Shown here in pieces: positions 10,899 to 21,197 of a stretch of 64,000 bases of DNA. Both the position numbers and the translations under genes were made by a program. The stretch comes from Elymus sibiricus (taxonomy: Eukaryota; Streptophyta; Magnoliopsida; Poales; Poaceae): NCBI GenBank assembly GCA_039707655.1, contig CM077668.1, positions 398,873,630-398,937,629 of the forward strand. Direction: 5' to 3'. The stretch's first letter is position 1, and every line of letters starts with the position of its first letter. Below the pieces are notes generated by a model that had not been told where the DNA came from, did no database searches, and saw only the letters and a program-made list of their open reading frames with translations.

Positions 10899-12373
10899 CT
10901 GGGTCCAGTGGACCCACATGTCAGTGTAACAGGAAACAATTAGAGTTAAACATAGCTACAGTGCACTGGGTCCCACATGTCAGTGTAACATTTAACTGAA
11001 ACGTTATTTGCGGTGGGGCCCTACTGTCAGTGGATGATTAACACTTAAACTAGATTAGACTTAATCTAAATGGCCTGGGGGGGGGCACTAGCCAGTTTTA
11101 AACAGAGCGCGCGCGTGCGTGCCCGCCGGCGGCGAGCTACAGGGCGGAGGTGGCGCACAGGGACGGTGCTCCTGGCCACCGTTTGGCCTGGCGCGGTGAT
11201 CTACGTGTCGAGCACGACGCGCTGCGTCGAGCTATGCTAGCGATGCAAGCTGGGGAGGCCGGGATCGACGGCAACGACGAGCTCCCGCAGCGGCCGGAGC
11301 CAAGCAACGGCGCTAAATCGGCTAGAGCTCGGAGCCGAGCTCAAAACTAGGGGGGAAACGGGCGTATGCTCACAGTGAGGCCGGGGAGAAGTTTGGGGAG
11401 GCGCGGGGTGGTCGGAGATGAGTAGATCGAGCGGCGAGGTGCGGCGGCCGTGGCAGAGGAAGACGGGTCGATGGCGGCGTTTGACGGCTTCCCGGCTCAA
11501 ACTTGAGGGCGGAGACGACGTAGGTGAAGGCGGCGGCTCTCCTGGACATCCAGGCGACGCTCGGGGGCGGCGGTGGCCACGGGTATGAGCGGTGCACGGC
11601 GGTGGTGGCGCTCGGGTGAGGTGAGGGAGAGAGGGGAACGGCACGAGGGAGAGGGAGAAGTGGCCGGGACGGTCCTGGGGTCGAGCGGGCGCGGCCTTAT
11701 CCGTGGCTCACCTGCTACGTCGCCATGGCGGGCTGTGGCCGGCGCGGGCGCTCTCGGCCATGGGTGAGATGACACGGAGGGGGGGGGAGCAGGTAGGAGA
11801 CGAGGAGGTGGGCTGGGCCGGCTCGGTCAGTTGGGCCGGATTGCACAGTAGGCTTTCCCCCTTTTATTTCTTTTCTGCTTTAGCTTTTAGCCACTGTTTT
11901 GCCTATTATTTTCCCACTGAAGGAGTTTTGTAAATTGCATAGGTGACCATATAAATCACTTTGCAATATTCTGAGCTGGCACAAAAAGTTTGAGGCAGTT
12001 TAGATTTGATTTGAATTTTGCTAAAATAGAAATGATTTAAGAGAGGCTACTTATGTACTGTTTTAAATAGGTTAGAAGCATTTTACTAGTTCAAATAATA
12101 TTGGTTTTATTTTTATAATTGCTTTGGGATTATTTGAAATATTATGAACTATTTTGTTTAATTATCTAAAGAAGTAATTATTTGACTTCCAATTGAAATT
12201 TGAAATTGACATTGGATTATTACTTAATTGTTTTTCTTAGGGTTTAATGATGATGACTTAGCATGACTAATTAGCATAACCATGGTTTAGTAATCTGGGG
12301 ATGTCACACACAGTGTCAAAGCTGAGGTAACTCATCTAAGTATGTCGTTTCATATGCTTGCAACCCACACGCT

Positions 12374-12661
12374 TTGAATGAATCAATACCTGCATTTGCT
12401 GATTGTATCCGGTGTAACATATACGATGGACAGAAGAAGACTTTTTTCAAATACATGCCGGAGAAGGTACCTGCGTCTTTAGACAAGATGAGACAAGGAT
12501 GCTGCTGCAGGCTGCCGACAGAGAACAGACGGCGGCCGGGGGGATGGCAAGAGCAGGGCCTCTCCGGCAAGGCCACGGGCGTCTTCTTTGCCATGGGCAC
12601 CCAGGGCGGGTGTGCCAAGACCGAGACATCGCCACCTGCTGTCCACATCGATGCTGGCTAG
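12374..12661 (+). pseudogene. Possible relic of a flavodoxin-like NAD(P)H:quinone oxidoreductase (WrbA/FQR1 type)
   Basis: This is a 95-codon open frame. Its second half reads WQEQGLSGKATGVFF followed by AMGTQGG and TET. This resembles the conserved stretch of plant FQR1/WrbA flavodoxin-like reductases, in which a W-x-x-Q-x-L-x-GK-x-x-G-x-F segment leads to S-T-G-T-Q-G-G. The segment MPEKVPASLDKM before it could be the preceding VPE...KM region. The intact enzyme is about 200 residues and reduces quinones with NAD(P)H via FMN. Here the following TAITQL and HHG region is absent, and the middle is replaced by an Arg/Gly-rich stretch. It is at best a decayed or captured exon fragment. The similarity was judged by eye and may be chance. 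Confidence 0.3.
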
Positions 12662-14209
12662 AAAAAAAATACATGGAGCTACACAACCAAATTCGATCCC
12701 CATCAACATCAGGTACAACCTTGGACTAGGGAATACCATGAACAAATCTTAGTCAAATAATTTATGAGTGACTGCTACTGTTTGCTTGATGTTTGGTTCA
12801 GAAAATAGGATCTAGCTTCAATTAAGTTAACAATCAATTTGTTTCCTGCACAGCTAGATGCTGCACTGTCGGTCCTGAATCCTTGGATATTGGGAAGTTT
12901 GAAGAAGCATGTGGTGTAGGTATATTTTTGTAATCAGTATATATTTATATGCTTCTGCAAATTATAAATCATGTATTCGCATTCACTGATTGTCCACTAA
13001 ATACTTCTACCAGTGTGATTTGATAATGTGGTTGTTTGGATGCTAAAAAAATAATGAATCGGTGCACATTTTTAATGATAAGACATGCAAGGGCCAACGT
13101 CTTGTTGGAAGTAGCTTATTCTTGGTTAATCCTTCCACTTTACCAAGCTAATGAGGGTGATCAAGCACTTACTTTTTTACCTGTCCCAAGGGATTTGAGG
13201 AATGATTTCGTGCTTTTGATGAATGTGGTTGCAACCATATTCCTGCAGTCAGTGATTCAATAGTTGTCACATTTTCCTTCCAATTTTTATATTGCTTCTT
13301 TAATGTCCAGTTGCTGAATACATGCGCAAACTGATTTTTGCTCACTGGATTCTGTACATACTCTTCAAGATTTTGTCGTGACCACATGATTGTTGCTCTT
13401 GGCTCCATATGCTTTTTGTTAAACTTCCTCATAAAACACGTAACTTTGAACAATGCAATAAAATCAATAGAAGCATCACATGGTATGATTGTTCATGGTG
13501 GCAGCACAAAGCATATTGAAGGATAACCTAGCGGCAGCTGTACGGTACTGTCATTGTAGTAGCATTCCCAACTTTTTTATATTCCTATGGTCCAAACACT
13601 CGTTAAAATTATGTAAAAAATGACAGAATTTTGTGAACTGGAGGGAGTAACTACTATCTAATTCTCTGTTTCATTGTTGTACTTATGCAACTGAACTTCC
13701 ATACATTTCGAAATTATCTTTAGATGTTCAAGAATGGTGCTGCTAATCTGTGCTTATGAGCATCAGTAACTACTATCTAATGTTCACGTACTTAGTGTCG
13801 TTGATGTCAGGGACCAAACTAAGTGCATAATCAGGTTGGGAGGCTATTAATGAATGTCCAGTTTAAATTTTATATGCATACACATGTGTGATTTTAAACC
13901 AAAAGCATTCTCTCTTTTGGAGATCGCCCGCCTTTTGGAAGATGTTTAGCTTTGATTTCAACTGCTGGCTTCTCTCTATACTCACTGTTTCGTCTTGTAA
14001 GAACTACCTGTAAATATAAACCTACTTGCTATGTTTGCTATGCTTTATAACTAAAATATCTGTTGCTGCAGTTCTGCTGCATATATTCTTCTTTGTAAGC
14101 ATTGCAGTTTCTTTCAGTGTTTTCTGTTTTGAGCAACTGGCGACGTACAAACATGTTAAGAATTGTAACAGATAGACAAATACGCACAATTACGCCTCAG
14201 GGGGCGCGC

Positions 14210-14374
14210 CTAGGGCGCGCCCCAGCCACTGGTATGCATTAACTGCCGCTCGTTTCCCTCGACGGCCTCGTTCGCTCGACTTCCCTTGTGGTCTAGGCAC
14301 GCCCCAGCCACTGGTATGCATTAACTGCCGCTCGTTTCCCTCGACGGCCTCGTTCGCTCGACCTCCCTTGTGGT
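14210..14374. repeat. Tandem duplication of an 82-83 bp unit
   Basis: Unit 1 (14210-14292) and unit 2 (14293-14374) are nearly identical, each starting CTAGG, containing CCCCAGCCACTGGTATGC and ending CTTGTGGT. Differences are a few bases (for example CGCGCC versus CACGCC). The left edge adds another GGCGCGCC site. Confidence 0.85.
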
Positions 14375-14876
14375 CCTTTTCTCGTTCGTCCACCAGAAAA
14401 CCCCTTTTCACGTTCGCCCCATCTCCAGCGATTAATTGTGCACGGCTGGCAAAGAAGGAAATATTCAATGCATGCATAGCAGACCTGCGGTGAATACACC
14501 AGCGATTGCAGCGAGGTGGGCCTTGTGGAACGCGGGCGTGGGAGAGAGAACAACTCCAACGTGCCGACCCAAACGATCACGGATTTTGTCCGCTTTTTGT
14601 CCGTTTAGGTCGGCAAATGGACAGACAGACACGGCCGATGTACCCAACGCGAAGGACCCATTTGGGGAGATGTCTGCCCCCGTCGTTTCGTCGAACACCT
14701 AGCAGGGGCGGCCGCCACCAGCGTCGACGACGAACACGCGCCCGCAGAGAGCTGTCGTGGTCGGGCGGTGCTCGTCGCGGAGCTCGCGAGGGACTCCTCT
14801 GCCGCACAGCGCACACATCGTTCCTCCCCCAGCTCCACGGTGAGGTCCAACTTGGGATCCACGGAGTCTAGAGCGC

Positions 14877-14931
14877 TGCTACTTGTGATAGGCGTTGGGA
14901 TTTCCCCGAAGAGGAAGGGTGATGCAATATA
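14877..14931 (-). repeat. Sabrina-like LTR S2, left piece
   Basis: TGCTACTTGTGATAGGCG... matches the terminus of the minus-oriented Sabrina-like LTRs. It stops at the CACTA element and continues at 19226. It is diverged relative to the other copies, so it is an old insertion. Confidence 0.7.
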
Positions 14932-15494
14932 CACTACTAGAAATCCACATTTTACCTAGGGCCAAATACCCTAGGTGAAATGCCAAAAACCATAGGAAAA
15001 GACTTTACCTAGAGCTTGCCCCACGTAAAGAACCCTAGGTATAGTATCGTCAGGAAAGACCTCTTTCCCTAGGGTGCATTTGGCTGGCTCTAGGGAAAGT
15101 TCTTTACCTAGGGGCACAAGCCCTAGGGAAAGAAATTCGTATAGACATTGCATCCTACATGGAAATGTGGTTCACCTACAGCCATATTAGGCTCTAGGGA
15201 AAGATTGTGAGACCCTTTTGTACTGCCATAATTCAAATGTGAAATTTAAATTTGAATTCATGCTGCCATAATTCAAAATAGAGCCATAGTTATGGATCGA
15301 AAGAAACATCACATAATCAATATAGATATCTCCGGATATCAATCGTCACATGCGTACATCAAATGCAAAACATCACCAACCATAGCATCTTTGTCAAAAA
15401 AAATAGAGTAGCTAGCTAGTGTTTGCTACGGCTAACCAATTGAACATCTCAACTAGCATGTACATCACATAATTGCTGTAGGCCAAGCCAAGTA

Positions 15495-15659
15495 TTAGCT
15501 GGAGTTTGCTAGATCACTGAACATCACCAGCATGTTAACCATACTGCTTAGTGCACAAGTTCCAGTCTGATTGAAAAAGGCCCCAAACATCCCTTCAACA
15601 CCTGCAGCAGGCTCCATCTTCAAATATCGGGCAGAAACTTTTGAGGTGACATCATGGTC
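15495..15659 (-). pseudogene. Exon-like segment inside the CACTA element (candidate captured terminal exon)
   Basis: On the minus strand a TTTTCAG acceptor ends at 15660, followed by 54 sense codons and a TAA stop (165 nt). The peptide runs from DHDVTSKVSARYLKMEPAAG to the C-terminus VMFSDLANSS. The composition looks protein-like rather than random, and the segment lies in the same orientation as the exon-like piece at 17865-18011. I do not recognise the protein. It could be a host gene exon carried by the transposon or a chance frame. Confidence 0.25.
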
Positions 15660-15791
15660 CTGAAAATAGTGATGAGAAGCAGCTAAGTATTTTGTAGTAA
15701 GCTCTTTTAGAAATTTCAAACACAGGAATGTCGTAGTATGATACGTATTTTCAAGGGTTGAAAGATGATGATATACCTTGTTAAAAAATTA

Positions 15792-15831
15792 CTCCCTCTG
15801 TAAACTAATATAAGATCTTATACAGAGGGGG
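15792..15831. mobile_element. Minimal Stowaway-type MITE remnant
   Basis: CTCCCTCTGTAAACTAATA at the left and ACAGAGGGGG at the right form the terminal inverted repeats of a Thalos-like Stowaway element, flanked by TA on both sides. Only 40 bp remain instead of the usual 150 or so, and the centre is the perfect palindrome TATAAGATCTTATA. Confidence 0.6.
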
Positions 15832-16019
15832 TAGAAAGCAAGAAGAAATTATCAAAGTACCCTAAAGTAACCCCTTTGTACTGTTTGAGAGTTTGTACAA
15901 CACCAACAACATTAGTTTATTTCCAATTCAACACCCAAAATCTAACTAAGTTATGAGAGATTATTTTTAGTCTGCAGAAATCACAAAAGAAGTCATGGTC
16001 TGAGTCTCTGTATATACAA

Positions 16020-16640
16020 CCTAAAAAGCATGGATATGGCGACACGAACACGGCGACACATATACGGAGACACGGGATACGGCATTTTCCAAAAACAGCC
16101 AATTGGGGACACGGCAAGTACATATAAAATAAATAAAAATATGCCATGTAATATATAGTTAACGACAGAAAAAAGAGAAACTGAGATGAGATTAGAATAC
16201 TGCCCCATTTCCAGCAAGCAGCAACAACTCAACAGCAAGAAATCAAGCAAAGAGATGAAGAGGTTGAGGAGAGGCTGCTGGGGTTATCTGCTCGAGTGTG
16301 GTTGCCATCGGCGGCGGCGGCGGCGGTCGAGTCCAGGGGCGGCGCTGACGGTCGAATCCAGGCGGCGGTGAAATCCAGGCGGCGTCGCGTTCGTCTCAGA
16401 GAGCGTGTGCGCGACCCAGCAAAATAGGGTTTGTATCGGCCTTTTATTGGGCTTCCCATGTCCCCAGCGTATTCTATATGTATCCCAGCCGTGTCTTTGC
16501 TTTTTTTTTTCTTTTCTTTTAATTCAGAAATCAGGGGATACTGGGGGACAAGCGTATCCTGGCATGTCCGGCCGTATCGCCGTGTCCCGCCGTATTAGCA
16601 TGGCAATTCGGCAGTTTTGGCAGTGTCCATGCTTTGTAGT
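16020..16640. mobile_element. Candidate nested DNA element with long imperfect inverted ends
   Basis: The left part (AAAAAGCATGGATATGGCGA, then repeated GACACGG/CGACAC units) has a diverged inverted counterpart at the right (GTATCGCC, GTGTCCCGCC, then TGTCCATGCTTTGTAGT). The interior is GC-rich with a CGG trinucleotide run at about 16309-16326. No transposase frame is seen. It could be a Mutator- or Harbinger-type non-autonomous element nested in the CACTA element. The assignment is weak. Confidence 0.35.
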
Positions 16641-17864
16641 ATATAACATCATGTAAGGATAGCTTTGTCACCATCATTATTACTTATTTATCAACATCTA
16701 TAAATCGCAAAGCAGTCCTTTATTGCTATTAAATATATATGCGTCTGTGTAGCTCGCCAATCTTCACTAGCTCCCACAGTTTTGCACAAAGCAGCATAAT
16801 ATAAAGAGGAAAGAGCAACAGGAGGCCGCAAAGGCTGCCCAACCGAAATCAATGTAGGATTCACATGGAAGGAGTCCTTTATTTGTTTTGAGAAGTGAGA
16901 GGTTCAAAGTACTTTGGCCACTTCCATCTCACACGTTAGATTCTAGGAAGGCAACTTAGGTTCTCAAAACAATATACTGTCATGTTTAAAGGTGCACGAA
17001 ATTTGGATCAACAGGTTACAATGGCAACGACATCCAGATTTAAAAAAGTACCTTCTTCTCTTCAACAGGCCGTTGTGCGCTTGGCTTGAATGCAGCTGGG
17101 ACTTCGGCTGGCAACCCATGTTTTCTTCTACATTCAGACTGAATAAAATATGAGAAACTATTTGACGCCTATGACTACATCTAGTTAGTAACCAAATAAA
17201 ATCAACAAATGCAACACACGCACATTCAGCAGCAAGCCGTAGCGCACGACGTGCCAATGGCAAGGAAAACATTAAGCAAAACCTGATATTATCACCATAA
17301 GTCTAGTAAGATAAACTGAAATAAAGGACCAACAATTTCCATCTTAGTAATTGCAAAAATAAAAAACATAAGTTACAATAAATCACCATATATAATTTCT
17401 CTGCATTTAGAATAATAAACCACTCGATTTATAACATGTTGAGCTACCAAAATACTCCGTCTGTCCCACAATATAGATCATTCAATCTATATCACTATGA
17501 CACATGAAGAGATATTGCAGAACACAGAGTCTATGAGGGCTGGCGAGCAAGGGAATTAATCGAATCAGAGTCTATTACCGGTTGAGTTGGTTTAAGGCTT
17601 GTTGTTCCTTCAAAATCTGTTGTTGTATTGACTGAACGAACAAGGTATATATGTCACAATTCTCTTGCCTGGCTGAGATGGTATTACTGCACTGACCAGA
17701 GAGACATTTTAGGCACATAGACAAGAACAAGCTTCACTTTCTAAAGTACAGGCAGTTAAGACTGTATTCACACAAAACTGATACTTAGAATGTTCTACAG
17801 CAATGTAACATGAGTTATATCTCAATCAGCATTGTTTCCATGCTCAAGAGTTATGTATGATTAC

Positions 17865-18011
17865 CAATGACAGCTTTGTGCGAAACCAGACATGAAAAAT
17901 ACAGATCCAATCTGCCAGAATAACCTTTTGTTCCTGGTTTTGCGCCTTTTTGGAGTTCTTCTAATACAAAGCGACACATTCTGATGTGTGTTGGAGAAGA
18001 GGCAAATTCTG
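17865..18011 (-). pseudogene. Exon-like segment inside the CACTA element (candidate captured internal exon)
   Basis: On the minus strand a strong acceptor (TATTTTGTTCCAG) precedes 147 nt (49 codons' worth) with an open frame containing EFASSPTHIRMCRFVLEELQ and later YSGRLDLYFSCLVSHKAVIG. The segment ends at a GTAATC donor-like site. The surrounding DNA has stops and is AT-rich, as in introns. The protein is not recognised. Together with 15495-15659 and the GC-rich stretch at 18540-19030, it suggests a minus-strand gene fragment carried by the transposon. This is inference from splice-like signals only. Confidence 0.3.
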
Positions 18012-18539
18012 CTGGAACAAAATAGTAAGATTCAGACATCAAATGTAAAGTTAAATAAAGATCCGATGTTTTTGTTGAATCTGTTCAGAGCCTTGTTAGC
18101 ATCATATATGAACTGAATATTATTAGTAGATGGTTCTATTTTGTGGTTTGGATGCCTCTTTTTTTAATCTTATCTGATGAACTGAATGTTGTTAGCACCT
18201 GCGCTCTGTTCTAGGAGTGGATCAGGGGATGAGATGTTTGGTTCAACGTATGGCCATTCTGTTTTTTTTGTTTGTTCTTTTTCTACTGTGACGACCTCTA
18301 TCTCTTCTCAAGTTCTGGGCATGAACCAACCAAAATATTATAATCGCTTTCCTCTTGGTTTTCTAACCTCTATGATTGTTTTGCTACCAAGATTGGTCTG
18401 ACCGTGTCTTGCTCTTGACTTAGATGAACAAGAGCCAGTTCTTCGATGATGCAACCAGCAGTCACAAATCAAATGATAGTCAAAATAATAACATCTAGAC
18501 AAAACTGTAATGCTAAGATTGGTGCTAACCAGTAAGATA

Positions 18540-19030
18540 AGGGGAGATAGAGAACCTTGTCAGCGGCAGAGGCATGGTGGTGGAACCGGGCGTGTAAGGA
18601 GTCATCGGCGCAGATCCTCGGTTGGCCAAGGGGGGAAGAAACGGCGGCCGGGATTCCCCGGCTCCTCCCGCGGTGGGGGGCGACGGATCCGGTGCACGGG
18701 GACCTCGCCGCAGTGCTCGTCGTCGCGATTTGGTTCTTTCTCTCCGGTCACTAGCTCACGGCAGGGAGGTGTGGCGGCACGCTTGCGGCAGAGGTACATG
18801 GCGTCGAAGACGAGGGAAAGCGGCTGCTGATGAGGAGGGGTGCGGAGAGCACAGACACGGCCTGCACCAGCTCCGCCGCCGTCTCCTTGCTGCAAATCGG
18901 CGTCGAATCGGGCTGGCGGCTTTGGGAGAGAAGGGAAGGAGACCTGGCGGCGGCTCGTTTTGGGGAGAGAAGGGAGGGGGGAAGGAGACCTAAGCGCGCG
19001 TGACTCCTCGGTGTGCAGCGCCAAAATTTG
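18540..19030 (-). other. GC-rich stretch inside the CACTA element, possible captured 5' exon or promoter
   Basis: A GC-rich block stands out from AT-rich surroundings inside the transposon. Several frames are open by chance of composition. On the minus strand one contains FDAMYLCRKRAATPPC. It is the kind of region that forms the first exon of grass genes, and it lies upstream (minus sense) of the exon-like pieces at 17865 and 15495. No domain is recognised. Confidence 0.25.
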
Positions 19031-19225
19031 GCACAAGACACCAAATGGAAGCGCGCCAACGCAAAAAAATGCGCGCGCCCACCTCTTTCCCTTGTTTCCT
19101 TTCTTTTGAGACAGAAATTCATCTTCCCCTGGGGTGTACTGTTCATACTATTCTTCCCCTCGAGGAGGCCAATGAGCTCTAGGTGAAGAACTTCGCCCTA
19201 GGTAAAATCGGTGATTCTAGTAGTT

Positions 19226-19342
19226 TAGTACCAGATAGTATTTTCCTCAGTTAAGAACCAAGATTTATCGAATCAGTAGGAGACACCACACAAAACCTGT
19301 AAGCAGAACCTGCACACACGCAAAGCAAATACTTGCACCCAA
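19226..19342 (-). repeat. Sabrina-like LTR S2, right piece
   Basis: This continues the LTR interrupted by the CACTA element: TTTTCCTCAGTTAAGAACC...TCGAATCAGTAGGAG matches the other minus-oriented LTRs. It ends after CTTGCACCCAA, where another LTR starts (TGATACGTGTCC), so the rest of S2 is missing. Confidence 0.7.
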
Positions 19343-19617
19343 TGATACGTGTCCAACGTATCTATAATTTATGAAGCATTCATGCCATGTTTATAACAAT
19401 TCTATATGGTTTTGGTATGATTTGATTAGAACTAATCCGGACTGACGTTTTCAACAGAACTACCGTGGTGTTATTTTTTGTGCAGAAATAAAAGTTCTCC
19501 AAATGCAGCGAAACTTTTTGACCATTTTTTTTGGAACAAAAGAGAACCAGGAAGCTTCGTGGGAGAACCAGAAGAGCCACGAGGTGCCCACGAGGAACCA
19601 GGGCGCGCCAGGGAGGG
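19343..19617 (+). repeat. 5' fragment of an LTR starting TGATACGTGTCC
   Basis: This is a 275 bp fragment with an LTR start related to, but distinct from, the Sabrina-like LTRs (TGATACGTGTCCAACGTATC, then diverging at ATGAAGCATTCATGCC). It stops at CAGGGCGCGCCAGGGAGGG, inside the GC-rich inverted repeat, where the LTR of element B starts. Confidence 0.6.
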
Positions 19618-21182
19618 TGCTACTTGTGAGCTGCGTTGGTAATTCCCTGAAGAGGAACGGAGATGCAGTACAGTAGAGATAAGTATTTCCCTCAGTTATG
19701 AAACCAAGGTTATCAATCCAGTAGGAGAATCACGCAACACCTCGTTAGCAGCACCTGTACACAAAACAACAAATCCTTGCACCCAACGCAAACAAGGGGT
19801 TGCCAATCCCTCGGCGGTTACTTGCAAGATTAAATTGTATGTGATAGATAGATAGATTGAAATAGAAATAAAAAATAAAATAAATAAAGAAAAAGTGTAG
19901 CAAAGTATTTTTAGGGTTTTTAATATATGATTTAGATAGACCCGGGGGGCATAGTTTTTACTAGAGGCTTCTCTCAAGAAAATAATATACGGTGGGTAAA
20001 CAAATTACTGTTGGGCAATTGATAGAAAAGCAAATAATCATGACGATATCCAAGGCAATGATCATGTATATAGGCATCACGTCCGAGACAAGTAGACCAA
20101 CTCCTGCCTGCATCTACTACTATTACTCCACACATCGACCGCTATCCAGCATGCATCTAGTGTATTAAGTCCATAAAGAACGGAGTAACACCTTAAGCAA
20201 GATGACATGATGTAGACAAAGTAAACTCATGCATGAATAAACCCCATCTTTTTACCCTTAATAGCAATGATACATACGTGTCATGTCCCTTTCTGTCACT
20301 GGGATTGAGCACCGCAAGATCGAACCCATTACAAAGCACCTCTTCCCATGGCAAGATAAATCAATCTAGTTGGCCAAACCAAATCAATAGATCAGAAAAG
20401 AAATACGAAGCTATAATAATCATGCATAAAAGAGATCAGAGAAGACTCAAAAAATATTCATGGATAATCTGATCATAAACTCACAATTCATCGGATCCCA
20501 ACAAACACACCGCAAAAAGTGATTATATCGGATAGAACTCCAAGAACATCGAGGAGAACATTGTATTGATGATCAAAAAGAGAGAAGAAGCCATCTAGCT
20601 ACTAACTATGGACCCGAAGGTCTGTGGTAAACTACTCACGCATCATCGGAAGGGCAGCAAGGTTGATGTAGAGCCCCTCCGTGATCGATTCCCCTTCCGG
20701 CGGAGTACCAGAAAAGGCCTCTAGATGGGATCTCTCGAGAACAGAAACTTGCGGCGGCGGAAAATGTATTTCGTGGACTCCCCTGTTGGTTTCCCGATTT
20801 TAGAGAATTTATAGTGGTGGAATTAGGTCAAACGGAGCTGTGTGGGCCTCACAAGCCACCATGGCGCGCCACCCCCCTGAGGCGCGCCCTGGTGCCTCGT
20901 GGGCCACTGCTCCATCTTCTGGCCCTCTCCTGAAGCTTCCAGTACTTGTTATGTCCAGAAAAAAATCTCCAAAAAGTTTCGTGGCATTTGGACTTCGTTT
21001 GGTACTGATATTCTGGAAAACTAAAAATAGGCAAAAAACAACAACTGGCACTGGGCACTAAGTTAATAGGTTAGTCCCAAAAAATGATATATAATTGCTG
21101 TAAATGTATATAAAAACATCCAAAATTGATAATATAATAACATGGAACAATAAAAAATTATAGATACGTTGGAGACGTATCA
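19618..21182 (-). repeat. 3' LTR of element B
   Basis: 1565 bp, ends TGCTACTT...GACGTATCA in plus reading. It contains a GATA microsatellite near 19845-19856 and the GGCGCGCC inverted repeat near 20865-20895. It is very similar to the 5' LTR at 24732-26294. Confidence 0.85.
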
Positions 21183-21197
21183 GCATCCCCAAGCTTA
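21183..21197 (-). other. Polypurine tract of element B
   Basis: GCATCCCCAAGCTTA in plus reading, i.e. TAAGCTTGGGGATGC on the element strand directly before the LTR. Exact copies also occur inside the element at 22969-22983 and 23026-23040. Confidence 0.65.

Larger units (their letters stand above)
9620..12308 (-). mobile_element. LTR of a Gypsy-type retrotransposon, minus orientation, family not named
   Basis: Read on the minus strand, the right end begins TGTGACATCCCC at 12308, a typical TGTGACA LTR start. About 2.69 kb follow without any protein motif: an AT-rich start, a GC-rich region (11100-11830), a TTGAC-rich cluster (10770-10898), and repeated GAGGAATCACCCTC motifs near the other end. 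The left end is cut by the S1 LTR end at 9619, so the 3' terminus of this LTR is not seen. Open frames in the GC-rich part (11150-11930) have no recognisable motif and are not called. No TSD could be matched. Confidence 0.55.
12309..14876. other. Unassigned intergenic segment between retroelements
   Basis: These 2.6 kb show no LTR ends and no long open frame. The first 350 bases hold a possible gene relic (12374-12661). The middle (12700-14150) is AT-rich with no motif I recognise. The last part has a tandem duplication (14210-14374) and a GC-rich stretch (14500-14870) with a short TTTGTCCG/GTCGGC-type repeat often seen in grass intergenic DNA. A single TGGAGGGAGTA at about 13639 resembles one end of a Stowaway MITE but has no partner. 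Confidence 0.5.
14932..19225. mobile_element. CACTA (En/Spm) DNA transposon, non-autonomous
   Basis: The left terminus CACTACTAGAAAT and right terminus ATTCTAGTAGT form imperfect inverted repeats; the expected final G is T on the right. Both ends are followed inward by repeated CCCTAGG/ACCTAGGG motifs in both orientations (about 14952-15130 and 19180-19206), the subterminal repeats typical of CACTA elements. The insertion splits one Sabrina-like LTR, whose two parts lie exactly on either side (14877-14931 and 19226-19342). A clean 3-bp TSD is not visible. No transposase frame is present in 4.3 kb, so movement would need an autonomous relative. Exon-like segments on the minus strand and at least one nested MITE lie inside. 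Confidence 0.7.

Noticed and set aside
11150..11930. GC-rich open frames suggesting a gene exon
   Set aside because: They lie inside an LTR, are open on both strands, and no conserved domain is visible.
13630..13655. Stowaway MITE end TGGAGGGAGTA
   Set aside because: No partner inverted repeat with TA flank was found within a few hundred bases.
16309..16330. CGG trinucleotide run as a functional repeat
   Set aside because: Short, in a GC-rich patch of a likely nested transposon, with no supporting context.
17453..17520. Second Stowaway-like sequence CTCCGTCTGTCCCACAATAT
   Set aside because: Only one end is visible; the matching right terminus is missing, so no element boundary can be drawn.
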